A stretch of DNA of 64,000 nt, from contig NZ_JAAUWW010000010.1 in NCBI RefSeq assembly GCF_014694375.1, positions 1 through 64,000 of the forward strand, written 5' to 3'. This document shows, piece by piece, positions 53,574 through 61,950 of this stretch; position 1 is the stretch's first letter; the number at the start of each line of letters is the position of its first letter. Source of the DNA: Vibrio sp. S17_S38 (lineage in GTDB: Bacteria; Pseudomonadota; Gammaproteobacteria; Enterobacterales; Vibrionaceae). The notes beneath the pieces are model-generated. The model made no database searches. It saw only the letters and a program-made list of their open reading frames with translations, and was not told where the DNA came from. Made by a program: the position numbers and the translations under genes.

Positions 53574-54284
53574 TTAAGCCCATAAAATATGCCCAAGCCA
53601 TGGTGCAAGAAGTACGGTAACCACACCAGATAACATCATCATTAAGCTGGCTATGACACCCGCTTGATTATCTATTTTATAAGCGGTTGCTGTACCTGCG
53701 CCATGAGCACAAGCGCCCAAACCAGCACCTTTACCGTGGTGTGATGTAATGGTTAATCCACCTAGTACTAACTCTCCTACAACAATCCCAATAACCCCGG
53801 TGATCACGACAAAAACAGCAGTTAGGTCCGGTTTTCCACCAATTGATTCTGTTGCAGCCATTGCAAAAGGCGTCGTAATAGAACGCATTGCAAGGCTACG
53901 TTGTAACATCTCGGATAAATGAAACCAGCGACTTAGTAATAAGGTGCTACCAATGCCAGCGCTCACGGCAATAAAAACGCCAGTGGCTAAAGAAAGCCAA
54001 TGTTTGACAATTAAAGCGCGGTATTCATATACAGGAACCGCAAAGGCTAATGTGGCAGGGCCGAGCATCCAAACTAACCAATGAGAATCCCACATATAGT
54101 CTTGGTATGGAATATGTAAAACGGTGACTAAAGCCACAATGACGACAGGAACAAAGACAAGGGGAATGAAAATAAACACAGGAAATCGTGAGTGAAGCCA
54201 CTTACTAAAATAATAGCAACTAACTGTAAAGGATAAGTACATCAACATAGCAGCATGGTGTTGAATAGATTGAATTTCCATCAA
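53574..54284 (-). CDS. LrgB/CidB-family membrane protein (YohK-like)
   Basis: A 236-aa membrane protein with about seven hydrophobic segments. RSITTPFAMAATESIGG and GLGACAHGAGTATAYKI are the LrgB family signatures. These proteins work with a small holin-like partner in pyruvate/metabolite export or cell-wall lysis control in other bacteria. It overlaps the LrgA-like gene by 4 bp and is under likely control of the divergent LysR protein. Confidence 0.93.
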   Translation of the reverse strand: MMEIQSIQHHAAMLMYLSFTVSCYYFSKWLHSRFPVFIFIPLVFVPVVIVALVTVLHIPYQDYMWDSHWLVWMLGPATLAFAVPVYEYRALIVKHWLSLATGVFIAVSAGIGSTLLLSRWFHLSEMLQRSLAMRSITTPFAMAATESIGGKPDLTAVFVVITGVIGIVVGELVLGGLTITSHHGKGAGLGACAHGAGTATAYKIDNQAGVIASLMMMLSGVVTVLLAPWLGHILWA

Positions 54285-54676
54285 TATTTCCTCTGCATTT
54301 TTTTGACTTCATAGCGATAGATTTTCTCTACGACGTATGCGGTTACACCTAATACAAAGCAGGTACTCAATAAAATCACAGCCATAATTTTAATGCCATC
54401 GTGTATGAATAAATCTTGGTAATTAATGATGGCGATAACCGCAGGAATAAAAAACAACAGCATTTCTGCGAGTAACCACATTGAACCTATTTTTAACCAC
54501 TTAATATTGATAATCCCAGTGAACATCAATCCAAGAAGAACTAATAAACCAAATACATTGGATGGCATTGGAATATGAAATGCCTGTACCGTTTGGTCTG
54601 CGAAAAACCACAATATACAAAGGCTAATTACTTGGATAAAAATAAGAGAAATGGTTTTGATTTTTGAAAGGATCAT
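54281..54676 (-). CDS. CidA/LrgA-family holin-like protein (YohJ-like)
   Basis: A 131-aa protein with four hydrophobic segments. FHIPMPSNVFGLLVLLGLMF and WLLAEMLLFFIPAVIAIINY are CidA/LrgA signatures. It is the first gene of the lrgAB-like operon and overlaps lrgB by 4 bp. Charged C-terminus RYEVKKMQRKY. Divergent from the LysR gene across about 140 bp. Confidence 0.93.
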   Translation of the reverse strand: MILSKIKTISLIFIQVISLCILWFFADQTVQAFHIPMPSNVFGLLVLLGLMFTGIINIKWLKIGSMWLLAEMLLFFIPAVIAIINYQDLFIHDGIKIMAVILLSTCFVLGVTAYVVEKIYRYEVKKMQRKY

Positions 54677-54817
54677 CGTCTTAACTGATTCGGTTTAATA
54701 GGATATGGCTATTATAAGTGATACAGATTACTTTCCAGTAATGAATAATATGACTAGAATGTATTCTATATCGGAATGATATTGGCTGTGTAACTACCCA
54801 TATTAAGGTTGTGAATT

Positions 54818-55678
54818 ATGAATAACAAAGAGCTCAATTATTTTGTCACCTTGATTCGAGCTAAAAATTTCACCCGTGCTTCTGAGCAACTTTTTGTCAC
54901 ACAACCTACTATTAGCAAAGCTTTGAAATCTTTAGAGTCATCGGTTGGTGAGCCTTTGATTCATCGCAATAATCGAGATATTAGGTTAACGGAGGCGGGC
55001 AGTATCGTTTATCGTTATGGAGAAGAGATCTTACAACAGTTCAATGATATGCAGGCAAAACTACATGATTTACAGCAGTTGGAGTCGGGGACATTATCGA
55101 TTGGTATTCCGCCCATGGTTGGGCACTTATACGCTGATACCTTGCATCGGTTTCAGGTTAAATATCCAAAAGTAGAGGTATCTATTGTGGAGTTTGGTAG
55201 TCGTAAAATTGAAAGTGCCATTCATGCTGGAGAAATTGATCTTGGTATTACGATGCTGCCTTTAAATCAAGAACAGTTGAAAACAAAAGTTATTGTTACT
55301 CACCCTGTCTATGTGGTTTTGGCAAAAAATAGTGGTTATTCAGTCGATCAAACTATTGATATTGCAGATCTACAACAGCATACGTTTTATCTTTACCGTG
55401 AAGAATTTGCATTGACGGCGGTTATTGAACAGCTATGTCAAGACAATGGTTTTCAACCAAGAGTGGGGGTCAGGAGTACTCAATGGGACTTTCTTGCTGC
55501 TATGGTAAAAAGCGGGCTAGGAGTAACATTTTTACCTGCGCCGATCTGCGCGCGTTTGAATTCTGATCATTATGATTTTATTGAATTAAAACAAGAGATC
55601 AAATGGGAGCTTGGAATTTGCTGGTCATCGCAACGTTATCTCTCTCATGCGGCAAAAGCATTTTTAGCACTATTTTGA
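54818..55678 (+). CDS. LysR-family regulator (CidR-like)
   Basis: A 286-aa LysR-type regulator. The N-terminal HTH has FVTLIRAKNFTRASEQLFVTQPTISKALKSLE; the effector domain starts LSIGIPPMVGHLYADTL. Its placement next to lrgAB-like genes matches CidR-type regulators that respond to acetate or pyruvate in Gram-positives; the ligand here is unknown. No good ribosome site is visible at the ATG, but the N-terminus fits the family. Confidence 0.9.
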   Translation: MNNKELNYFVTLIRAKNFTRASEQLFVTQPTISKALKSLESSVGEPLIHRNNRDIRLTEAGSIVYRYGEEILQQFNDMQAKLHDLQQLESGTLSIGIPPMVGHLYADTLHRFQVKYPKVEVSIVEFGSRKIESAIHAGEIDLGITMLPLNQEQLKTKVIVTHPVYVVLAKNSGYSVDQTIDIADLQQHTFYLYREEFALTAVIEQLCQDNGFQPRVGVRSTQWDFLAAMVKSGLGVTFLPAPICARLNSDHYDFIELKQEIKWELGICWSSQRYLSHAAKAFLALF

Positions 55679-55694
55679 ATATAAATAACCGAGA

Positions 55695-55725
55695 ATAAAA
55701 AACCGCACCTTATGAAGATGCGGTT
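55695..55725. terminator. Terminator between LysR gene and ompA
   Basis: AACCGCA (55701-55707) pairs with TGCGGTT (55719-55725). On the minus strand the stem is followed by TTTTTTATTC, a strong terminator for ompA. Confidence 0.85.
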
Positions 55726-55749
55726 GAGTGTTTAAATCACGGTTATTTA

Positions 55750-56808
55750 TTATCTTTCGTAAAAAACTTCAACGCGACGATTTTTTTCACGACCTTCAGA
55801 AGTTGAATTATCGGCTATTGGGCTGTCTTCACCTTTACCTTCTACGGTAACACGATCTTTAGCGACGCCTTTTGACTCGATATAATCCGCACCACTTTGT
55901 GCACGTTTCTCGGACAGTTTTTGGTTGTATGCGGCGCTACCAGAAGAATCAGTATAACCAATAACTTTCACACTGATACTTTCATCAGCCAGAAGTGCAT
56001 CAGCAACTGGATCTAATGACTTTTTAGCATCAGGAGTCAGTTTAGTTGAATCATGAGCAAATGCCCCTGTTGAAAGAGTAATCGCTGGTAAGGCATCTTG
56101 TACTGGCTTTTCTACTGGTGCTTGTTGTACCGGTTGTTCTTCAGCCATAGGTTCGTCATTAGTTGCTGCCGCCGCTACTGGGGCCGCCGCTGCGTTACTA
56201 TCAAAGAAATACACCAAACCAATACTTAAGTAATTCAAATCACTTGAACCAGTAGTATCTTTTTCACCTACATTATTAAACCACTGATATTCAGTACGGA
56301 AACGTAAGTTGTGGTTGATTTGGTATTCCACACCAGCACCTAACATTGCAGAAAAGTTATTGTCGGAAACATCAGAATCATAAGCGCCAGAAAAGTCACT
56401 ATCGACGCCATTGTACGCGGTACCGACTTTACCGAATAAACTCCATTTGTCTGTTAGGTTCCAATCGCCTTTAACCGAAAGTTCACCATTTTGAACGCGA
56501 GTTTTATTATTGCCAGCACCTGAATAATCAGCATTGGAATGGCCAAAGTAGTTATAACCAGCTTCTAGCGCTAACCAATTATTAAATTGATAACCACCTA
56601 AAATACTGCCGGCCCAAGCGTCATTATCACAATCAGTATCTAAGCCTGATCCAGTACAAGCAAAGTCATAATTTGCCCAACCAGTTTTTGCACCTAAGTA
56701 AAATTCACCAGCATTTTCTGCAGCGGCGTTAGCTTGGGTAGACATCAATAAAGAAAGTGAAAAAAGAGAGGAAATTGATGCAGCGAGTAAAGTCCGTTTA
56801 GTATTCAT
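55750..56808 (-). CDS. ompA: OmpA-like outer-membrane protein
   Basis: A 352-aa porin-like protein with a signal peptide (cleavage after STQANA near 28), an eight-stranded barrel of about 170 residues (EFYLGAKTGWANYDF at the start, LNYLSIGLVYFF at the end), a Pro/Ala/Glu linker and a C-terminal peptidoglycan-binding domain with VIGYTDSSGSAAYNQKLSEKRA and REKNRRVEVFY. A disulfide is likely between the two Cys in the first loop. The symbol is used as family name; vibrios have several OmpA-like paralogues. Confidence 0.93.
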   Translation of the reverse strand: MNTKRTLLAASISSLFSLSLLMSTQANAAAENAGEFYLGAKTGWANYDFACTGSGLDTDCDNDAWAGSILGGYQFNNWLALEAGYNYFGHSNADYSGAGNNKTRVQNGELSVKGDWNLTDKWSLFGKVGTAYNGVDSDFSGAYDSDVSDNNFSAMLGAGVEYQINHNLRFRTEYQWFNNVGEKDTTGSSDLNYLSIGLVYFFDSNAAAAPVAAAATNDEPMAEEQPVQQAPVEKPVQDALPAITLSTGAFAHDSTKLTPDAKKSLDPVADALLADESISVKVIGYTDSSGSAAYNQKLSEKRAQSGADYIESKGVAKDRVTVEGKGEDSPIADNSTSEGREKNRRVEVFYER

Positions 56809-56901
56809 AATGACACCATTAAAGTTGATATTTCGTAGTTAATGAAGGATAAAGTGATTTAGAGTGAAGGATTAAATAGAGTTAAGATATTAATTATACT
56901 G

Positions 56902-57015
56902 ATGAAAACTTGGTACCTCAATATTCTATTGTTAATTCTTTGTTTCTTTTTATTGTTATGGGTGATTATTTGGCCGCAATTGATGGCGTTTCTGCGTTTA
57001 AAGAAAAAGAGTTAA
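56902..57015 (+). CDS. Possible 37-aa single-pass membrane peptide
   Basis: A short frame encodes MKTWYLNILLLILCF then FLLLWVIIWPQLMAF and LRLKKKS before a stop. It has one clear hydrophobic stretch of about 24 residues, a positively charged C-terminal tail (LKKKS), and no charged residue inside. That is the organisation of bacterial small membrane proteins. No clear ribosome site is seen, and a -10-like TATACT ends 1 bp before the ATG, so leaderless expression or chance remain open. It lies between ompA and the ammonium transporter gene, in an otherwise gene-free 410-bp gap. Confidence 0.4.
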   Translation: MKTWYLNILLLILCFFLLLWVIIWPQLMAFLRLKKKS

Positions 57016-57169
57016 TTATTAAAGATAGTCGACAGTCTCGTTATTGCAATACTGTCGTCCCTGAAACCTGCCTTGCTTGAAATTATAGTTTTAATTATTT
57101 TGGGTATAGATGCTTTGTAATGGGGGATAAATTATTTAAATAAAGTCGCTCCATTTATAAGCAATTATA

Positions 57170-57203
57170 AACTTAACCCACTTGGATGGGATTGGGCTAA
57201 GTT
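57170..57203 (-). terminator. Terminator of ammonium transporter gene
   Basis: On the minus strand AACTTAGCCCA (57203-57193) pairs with TGGGTTAAGTT (57180-57170), including one G-U pair, then T-rich TTTATAATTG. A separate CGACAGT/ACTGTCG stem lies at 57030-57057. Confidence 0.65.
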
Positions 57204-57219
57204 TTCTATTTAAATACGG

Positions 57220-58440
57220 TTAATCTTCATTGGTTGAACTGATTTTATGAATAGATAAATCCGCACCGTTGTACTCTTGCTCTTGTGTTAAGCGTAAACC
57301 TGTTATTTTATGAAGAGTTCCATAAACAATAAACGATCCAATCACGGCAATTCCTATGCCCGTTAAAGTACCTAGAATTTGGACTATAAAGCTAACTCCG
57401 CCCATACCACCAAGAGCTTCTTGACCAAAGATCCCCGCAGCAATACCTCCCCATGCACCACAGATACCATGTAATGGCCAAACGCCTAATACATCATCAA
57501 TTTTGGTTCGGTTTTGCATAAAGGTAAATAGCCAAACAAACATGGCAGCAGCCACAATTCCTGTAATTAATGCGCCAAGAGGATGCATGATATCGGAGCC
57601 TGCACATACAGCAACTAAACCAGCTAATGGGCCATTGTGAATAAAACCAGGATCATTTTTACCAACGATCATCGCGGTTATTATTCCACCTACCATTGCC
57701 ATTAATGAGTTCATGGCAACTAATCCACTCACTCCATTGATAGATTGGGCAGACATAACATTAAAACCAAACCAACCCACAGATAAAATCCATGCACCTA
57801 GTGCTAAAAAAGGAATGTTTGAAGGTGCGAAGTTAGTATGTCGACCTGCTTTTATACGCCCATGACGCATACCAAGAAAAATAACGGCAACTAATGCAAT
57901 CCAACCACCAACGGCATGCACTACAACAGAGCCAGCAAAATCGTGAAATGGTGCATTAAAGGTAGTATCAAACCAGCTTTGTAAACCAAAGTTACCATTC
58001 CAAATGATGCCTTCGAAAAGTGGGTAAACTAAGCCAACAATGAAGAAAGTCGCAATTAAAATGGGATAGAAACGTGCACGCTCTGCAATGCCACCAGAAA
58101 CAATAGCAGGGATCGCTGCTGCAAAAGTTAATAAGAAAAAGAACTTCACTAAGGCATAACCATTACCGGCTGATAATGTATGAGCATCAACAAAGAATGT
58201 CTGACCATAAGCAACCCAATAACCAAAAAAGAAGTAAGCAATAGTTGATACACCAAAATCAGCTAAAATTTTCACTAATGCATTCACTTGGTTTTTATGG
58301 CGCACTGTGCCGACTTCTAAAAAAGCAAAACCCGCGTGCATTAAAAACACCATAATGGCACCAAGTAATAGGAATAATGTATCCGAACTTTGGGTGAGGG
58401 CCTGTACTACGCCAGTGACCTGATTCATTGACTCATCCAT
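57220..58440 (-). CDS. Ammonium transporter (Amt family)
   Basis: A 406-aa inner-membrane transporter with about 11 hydrophobic segments. HDFAGSVVVHAVGGWIALV and GVWPLHGICGAWGGIAAG carry the twin histidines of the pore, and FAFLEVGTVRHKNQVNALVK is the family N-terminal signature. No glnK gene lies next to it. The ATG follows AAGGAGAT. Upstream lies a TATAAT -10 sequence and an NtrC-like palindrome, so nitrogen control is plausible. Confidence 0.95.
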   Translation of the reverse strand: MDESMNQVTGVVQALTQSSDTLFLLLGAIMVFLMHAGFAFLEVGTVRHKNQVNALVKILADFGVSTIAYFFFGYWVAYGQTFFVDAHTLSAGNGYALVKFFFLLTFAAAIPAIVSGGIAERARFYPILIATFFIVGLVYPLFEGIIWNGNFGLQSWFDTTFNAPFHDFAGSVVVHAVGGWIALVAVIFLGMRHGRIKAGRHTNFAPSNIPFLALGAWILSVGWFGFNVMSAQSINGVSGLVAMNSLMAMVGGIITAMIVGKNDPGFIHNGPLAGLVAVCAGSDIMHPLGALITGIVAAAMFVWLFTFMQNRTKIDDVLGVWPLHGICGAWGGIAAGIFGQEALGGMGGVSFIVQILGTLTGIGIAVIGSFIVYGTLHKITGLRLTQEQEYNGADLSIHKISSTNED

Positions 58441-58472
58441 GAATATCTCCTTTTTATGATTTTAGCTGGCGT

Positions 58473-58505
58473 ATTATAAATCGTATGTTGCACGAAATAT
58501 GTGCC
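58473..58505 (-). promoter_or_regulatory. Promoter and NtrC-like palindrome upstream of amt
   Basis: A perfect TATAAT lies on the minus strand at 58478-58473, about 35 bp before the amt ATG. TGCACGAAATATGTGCC at 58489-58505 fits the NtrC pattern TGCAC-N7-GTGCA at nine of ten positions. No -24/-12 sigma-54 promoter was found between them and the gene, so the type of control is uncertain. Confidence 0.4.
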
Positions 58506-58727
58506 TTACAAGCTTCTAAGCCCCTAAATAGAGCAAAGTTAAATTTATAATAATAGTTTAAGCAAAAATTAAGCCAATTACTGGTAAATATTAAATAAAA
58601 ATTAAAAACCAGATATGTTAATGGCTTATGGTGGATGTTGGGGATTTCTGTCTAAAGGATTATTTTTTATTATCTTCAATTGCACTGTAATGGTGCGATA
58701 TGGTTTATGGGGGTGAGTAGGTGGTGC

Positions 58728-58761
58728 GTATTGGACTGCACAAATGTGAGCAGTTCAATAC
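58728..58761 (-). other. Hairpin downstream of DEAD-box gene
   Basis: GTATTGGACTGC (58728-58739) pairs with GCAGTTCAATAC (58750-58761), one G-U pair, 10-base loop. No T-run follows on the minus strand, so it is probably an mRNA 3'-end stem. The rest of the 58441-58774 spacer has no gene. Confidence 0.55.
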
Positions 58762-58774
58762 GTATGAGGTGGGT

Positions 58775-60040
58775 TTATTTGAATCTTGGTTTTTGTTTTG
58801 AGTGGCTAGAATGGGCTTGCTCTGTTTTCGGTTGAAAGTCTTTAATACTCTGCTTTTTCGCACTACGACGATTAGCTTGTTTATCTTTCGGCGCTCGTTT
58901 TTTCTCACCTGTACTCGGTATATCGGTGACAGGAAAATGTTCTAGTATTTCTAGATCCATAGTGTTTTGGGTTAAATCACGAATTGCCTGTAATATTTCA
59001 GTTTCTGCATGACACACTAAAGACAATGCTAAACCAGCTTTTCCAGATCGAGCCGTGCGCCCGATACGATGAACATACACCGCAGGGTTTTCTGGTATAT
59101 CAAAATTAATCACAACAGGTAAGGAGTCGATATGAATACCACGCGCTAATAAATCAGTGGCGACCAGTACCTGAACACTATTTTGTTTAAACTCATTTAA
59201 TGTAGATTCGCGTGATGCTTGATCTTTATTACCATGAAGTGTTTTAACATTAATACCTGCTTTAGCCAGTTTCTTAGCTAGGGCATCGGCACCATCTTTT
59301 GCATTGATAAAAATTAGGACTTGTTTATCTGAGTGCTGTTTTAGTATCGAGATTAATGCTTGGGTCTTACTGCCCTTATTGACTAAGTACAGCTGTTCAT
59401 TAATTCCATCCACAACACTATTGCTATTGTGCGTTTTTATTTCAACCGGAGAGGTTAGAACGTTACGAACTTGATTGGCAAGATCATCGGGTAAAGTGGC
59501 CGAAAAACATAGCGTTTGTCGCTGCATTGGAATGAAGGTGATTAAGCTTTGTATATCTTTCCAGAAGCCCATGTCTAATAAGCGATCGGCTTCATCTAAA
59601 ACAAGATGTTTAACTTGAGATAGGTTGATCGATTTTTCTTGGCAAAGGGCCAATAAGCGGCCGGGTGTCGCAATGATCAGTTGCGGATGTTGAGTTATTT
59701 GTTCAGCTTGGATGGCTAAATCAATACCACCAAATAAGGCTGCGGTTTTGATATGAAAACGTGTAGCGATGGGTTGTAAAGTTTGAGTGGTCTGCCTAGC
59801 AAGTTCTCGGGTTGGTGCGATGATCACCGCTTGAACATCACTTATTTTAGACTCTATCATTTGTAAAATAGGCAAACCAAAAGCTAACGTTTTACCACTG
59901 CCTGTGTGAGCTAAAGCAAGCACATCTGCATCATGTAAAATGGCAGGAATAGCTTGTTGCTGAACCAAGGTTGGAGCTGTAATGTCAGCAGGTAAGGCCT
60001 TGATAAGATCAGCGTTAAGGTTAAGCTCAGAAAAGGTCAT
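58775..60040 (-). CDS. DEAD-box RNA helicase (RhlE/DbpA-like group)
   Basis: A 421-aa ATP-dependent RNA helicase. Motif Q TLVQQQAIP, motif I AHTGSGKT, PTRELARQ, motif II VLDEADRLLDMGF, motif III FSATLP, motif V ATDLLARGIH and motif VI HRIGRTARSGK are all intact. The basic C-terminal tail (GEKKRAPKDKQANRRS...) likely binds RNA. It would act in ribosome assembly or mRNA decay. The exact subgroup (RhlE, SrmB or other) needs phylogeny. Confidence 0.95.
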   Translation of the reverse strand: MTFSELNLNADLIKALPADITAPTLVQQQAIPAILHDADVLALAHTGSGKTLAFGLPILQMIESKISDVQAVIIAPTRELARQTTQTLQPIATRFHIKTAALFGGIDLAIQAEQITQHPQLIIATPGRLLALCQEKSINLSQVKHLVLDEADRLLDMGFWKDIQSLITFIPMQRQTLCFSATLPDDLANQVRNVLTSPVEIKTHNSNSVVDGINEQLYLVNKGSKTQALISILKQHSDKQVLIFINAKDGADALAKKLAKAGINVKTLHGNKDQASRESTLNEFKQNSVQVLVATDLLARGIHIDSLPVVINFDIPENPAVYVHRIGRTARSGKAGLALSLVCHAETEILQAIRDLTQNTMDLEILEHFPVTDIPSTGEKKRAPKDKQANRRSAKKQSIKDFQPKTEQAHSSHSKQKPRFK

Positions 60041-60070
60041 GCTAGGTTTATCCTAAAGGAAGTAAAGACT

Positions 60071-60100
60071 AAAAAAGCCCTAAAGAAAACACTTTAGGGC
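60071..60100 (-). terminator. Terminator of ybiT
   Basis: GCCCTAAAG (60077-60085) pairs with CTTTAGGGC (60092-60100). On the minus strand a T6 run follows (60076-60071), a strong intrinsic terminator for the ABC-F gene, placed before the DEAD-box gene. Confidence 0.9.
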
Positions 60101-60135
60101 CAGTTAATTGTTGATGTTGTTTTATATTAAATCAA

Positions 60136-61731
60136 TTACGCTTTATTCACTTCACGCACTTTTAAGTACTCTTCATAAGTACCACGGAAATCATTGATTT
60201 TACCATCGCGGATCTCAAGTACACGAGTTGCCAAAGAGGATACAAACTGACGATCGTGTGATACGAAGAACAAAGTGCCTTTGTAATTTTCAAGAGCTAA
60301 GTTTAACGATTCAATTGATTCCATATCCATGTGGTTGGTTGGTTCATCCATCAACAACATGTTTGGTCTGTGCATCATTAATTTACCTAGCAGCATACGA
60401 CCTTGCTCACCACCAGATAGTACTTGAACGTCTTTTTTAATATCGTCTTGACCAAAGAGCATACGGCCTAAGAAACTACGAACGACTTGTTCATCTTCGC
60501 CTTCTTGACGCCATTGAGCCATCCAATCGAATACTTTCATATTCTGTGAGAATTCATATTCATGGTCTTGTGCATAGTACCCAATGTTTGAGTTTTCTGA
60601 CCACTTGAACTCACCTGATTTAGGATCTAATCTTCCCGCTAGCGTATTCAGTAGGGTAGTTTTACCCACGCCGTTTTCACCGATAATGGCAACACGTTCA
60701 CCGACTTCAAAAATAGCATTGAAGTTAGTGAATAAATCGTTTTCAAAACCTTGCGTTAACTCTTCCACAATCAATGCATTACGAAATAGTTCTTTCGATT
60801 GTTCAAAACGAATAAATGGATTTTGACGGCTAGACGCTTTAACTTCGTCTAGTTGAATTTTATCAATTTGTTTTGCACGAGATGTCGCTTGTTTTGCTTT
60901 AGAAGCATTGGCTGAGAAACGAGATACGAAAGTTTGCAGTTCTGCAATTTGTGCTTTTTTCTTCGCATTATCATTTAACAAACGCTCACGAGCTTGAGTC
61001 GATGCAAACATGTAATCATCGTAGTTACCAGGGTAAACACGTAGTTCACCGTAGTCGATATCGGCCATGTGTGTACATACTGAGTTCAAGAAGTGACGGT
61101 CATGCGATATTATGATCATAGTACAGTTACGTTGGTTTAGCGTATCTTCCAACCAGCGAATAGTATCCATATCCAAGTTGTTGGTTGGTTCATCAAGTAG
61201 CATGATATGTGGGTCAGCAAACAACACTTGAGAAAGAAGAACACGAAGTTTCCAGCCCGGTGCGATTTCGCTCATTGGACCCCAATGTTGCTCGGTTGGA
61301 ATGCCCACAGAAAGCAGAAGATCACCTGCGCGCGATTCAGCGGTGTAACCATCCATTTCCGCAAATTCAACTTCAAGGTCGGCCACTTTCATGCCATCTT
61401 CTTCAGTCATTTCAGCTAAAGAATAAATACGGTCGCGTTCTTGTTTTACAGCCCAAAGCTCTTTATGACCCATAATGACAGTATCAAGTACTGAAAATTC
61501 TTCGTAAGCAAATTGATTTTGGCTTAGTTTTGCAACACGTTCATTTGGATCAACACTGACGTTACCACCAGATGGTTCAAGCTCACCACTTAGGATTTTC
61601 ATGAATGTTGACTTACCGCAACCATTAGCACCAATTAAGCCATAACGGTTACCGTCACCAAATTTAACTGAGATGTTTTCAAATAATGGCTTAGCGCCAA
61701 ATTGCATCGTGATGTTAGCTGAACTAATGAT
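60136..61731 (-). CDS. ybiT: ABC-F family ATPase YbiT
   Basis: A 531-aa ABC-F protein with two ATPase domains that acts on ribosomes: Walker A GANGCGKS and [20 protein letters not shown] and [12 protein letters not shown], and a P-site tRNA interaction linker. In YbiT homologues the N-terminus is M-x-x-x-x-(N)-(I/V)-(T/S)-MQFG; here the position matching the start Met is an ATC (61731) or ATT (61728) codon. A GAGG ribosome site sits 9 bp before the ATC. The only standard upstream start is a TTG at 61773 with no ribosome site; it would add 14 unsupported residues. Confidence 0.9.
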   Translation of the reverse strand: MISSANITMQFGAKPLFENISVKFGDGNRYGLIGANGCGKSTFMKILSGELEPSGGNVSVDPNERVAKLSQNQFAYEEFSVLDTVIMGHKELWAVKQERDRIYSLAEMTEEDGMKVADLEVEFAEMDGYTAESRAGDLLLSVGIPTEQHWGPMSEIAPGWKLRVLLSQVLFADPHIMLLDEPTNNLDMDTIRWLEDTLNQRNCTMIIISHDRHFLNSVCTHMADIDYGELRVYPGNYDDYMFASTQARERLLNDNAKKKAQIAELQTFVSRFSANASKAKQATSRAKQIDKIQLDEVKASSRQNPFIRFEQSKELFRNALIVEELTQGFENDLFTNFNAIFEVGERVAIIGENGVGKTTLLNTLAGRLDPKSGEFKWSENSNIGYYAQDHEYEFSQNMKVFDWMAQWRQEGEDEQVVRSFLGRMLFGQDDIKKDVQVLSGGEQGRMLLGKLMMHRPNMLLMDEPTNHMDMESIESLNLALENYKGTLFFVSHDRQFVSSLATRVLEIRDGKINDFRGTYEEYLKVREVNKA

Positions 61732-61894
61732 AGTGGAATTCCTCGAATTTGTTTTTATTTCAATTGGTTGCAATTTATCAACTCATGGTTCATAAATTGT
61801 CTTATCGATTATGTGGCGTATTATAGACGATATGAGCGGCATGTGATACCCGTCATGTTTTGAATTTTTATTGGTTCAGCACAGTAAGATAGTA

Positions 61895-61930
61895 AATAAA
61901 AAAACGCTTACCTTTGTAAAGATAAGCGCT
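61895..61930 (-). terminator. Terminator of the large lipoprotein gene
   Basis: ACGCTTA (61904-61910) pairs with TAAGCG (61923-61928) and the flanking C. On the minus strand a T-rich run follows (complement of 61895-61904). Confidence 0.75.
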
Positions 61931-61950
61931 GGATTCATAGAATAGAAAAA

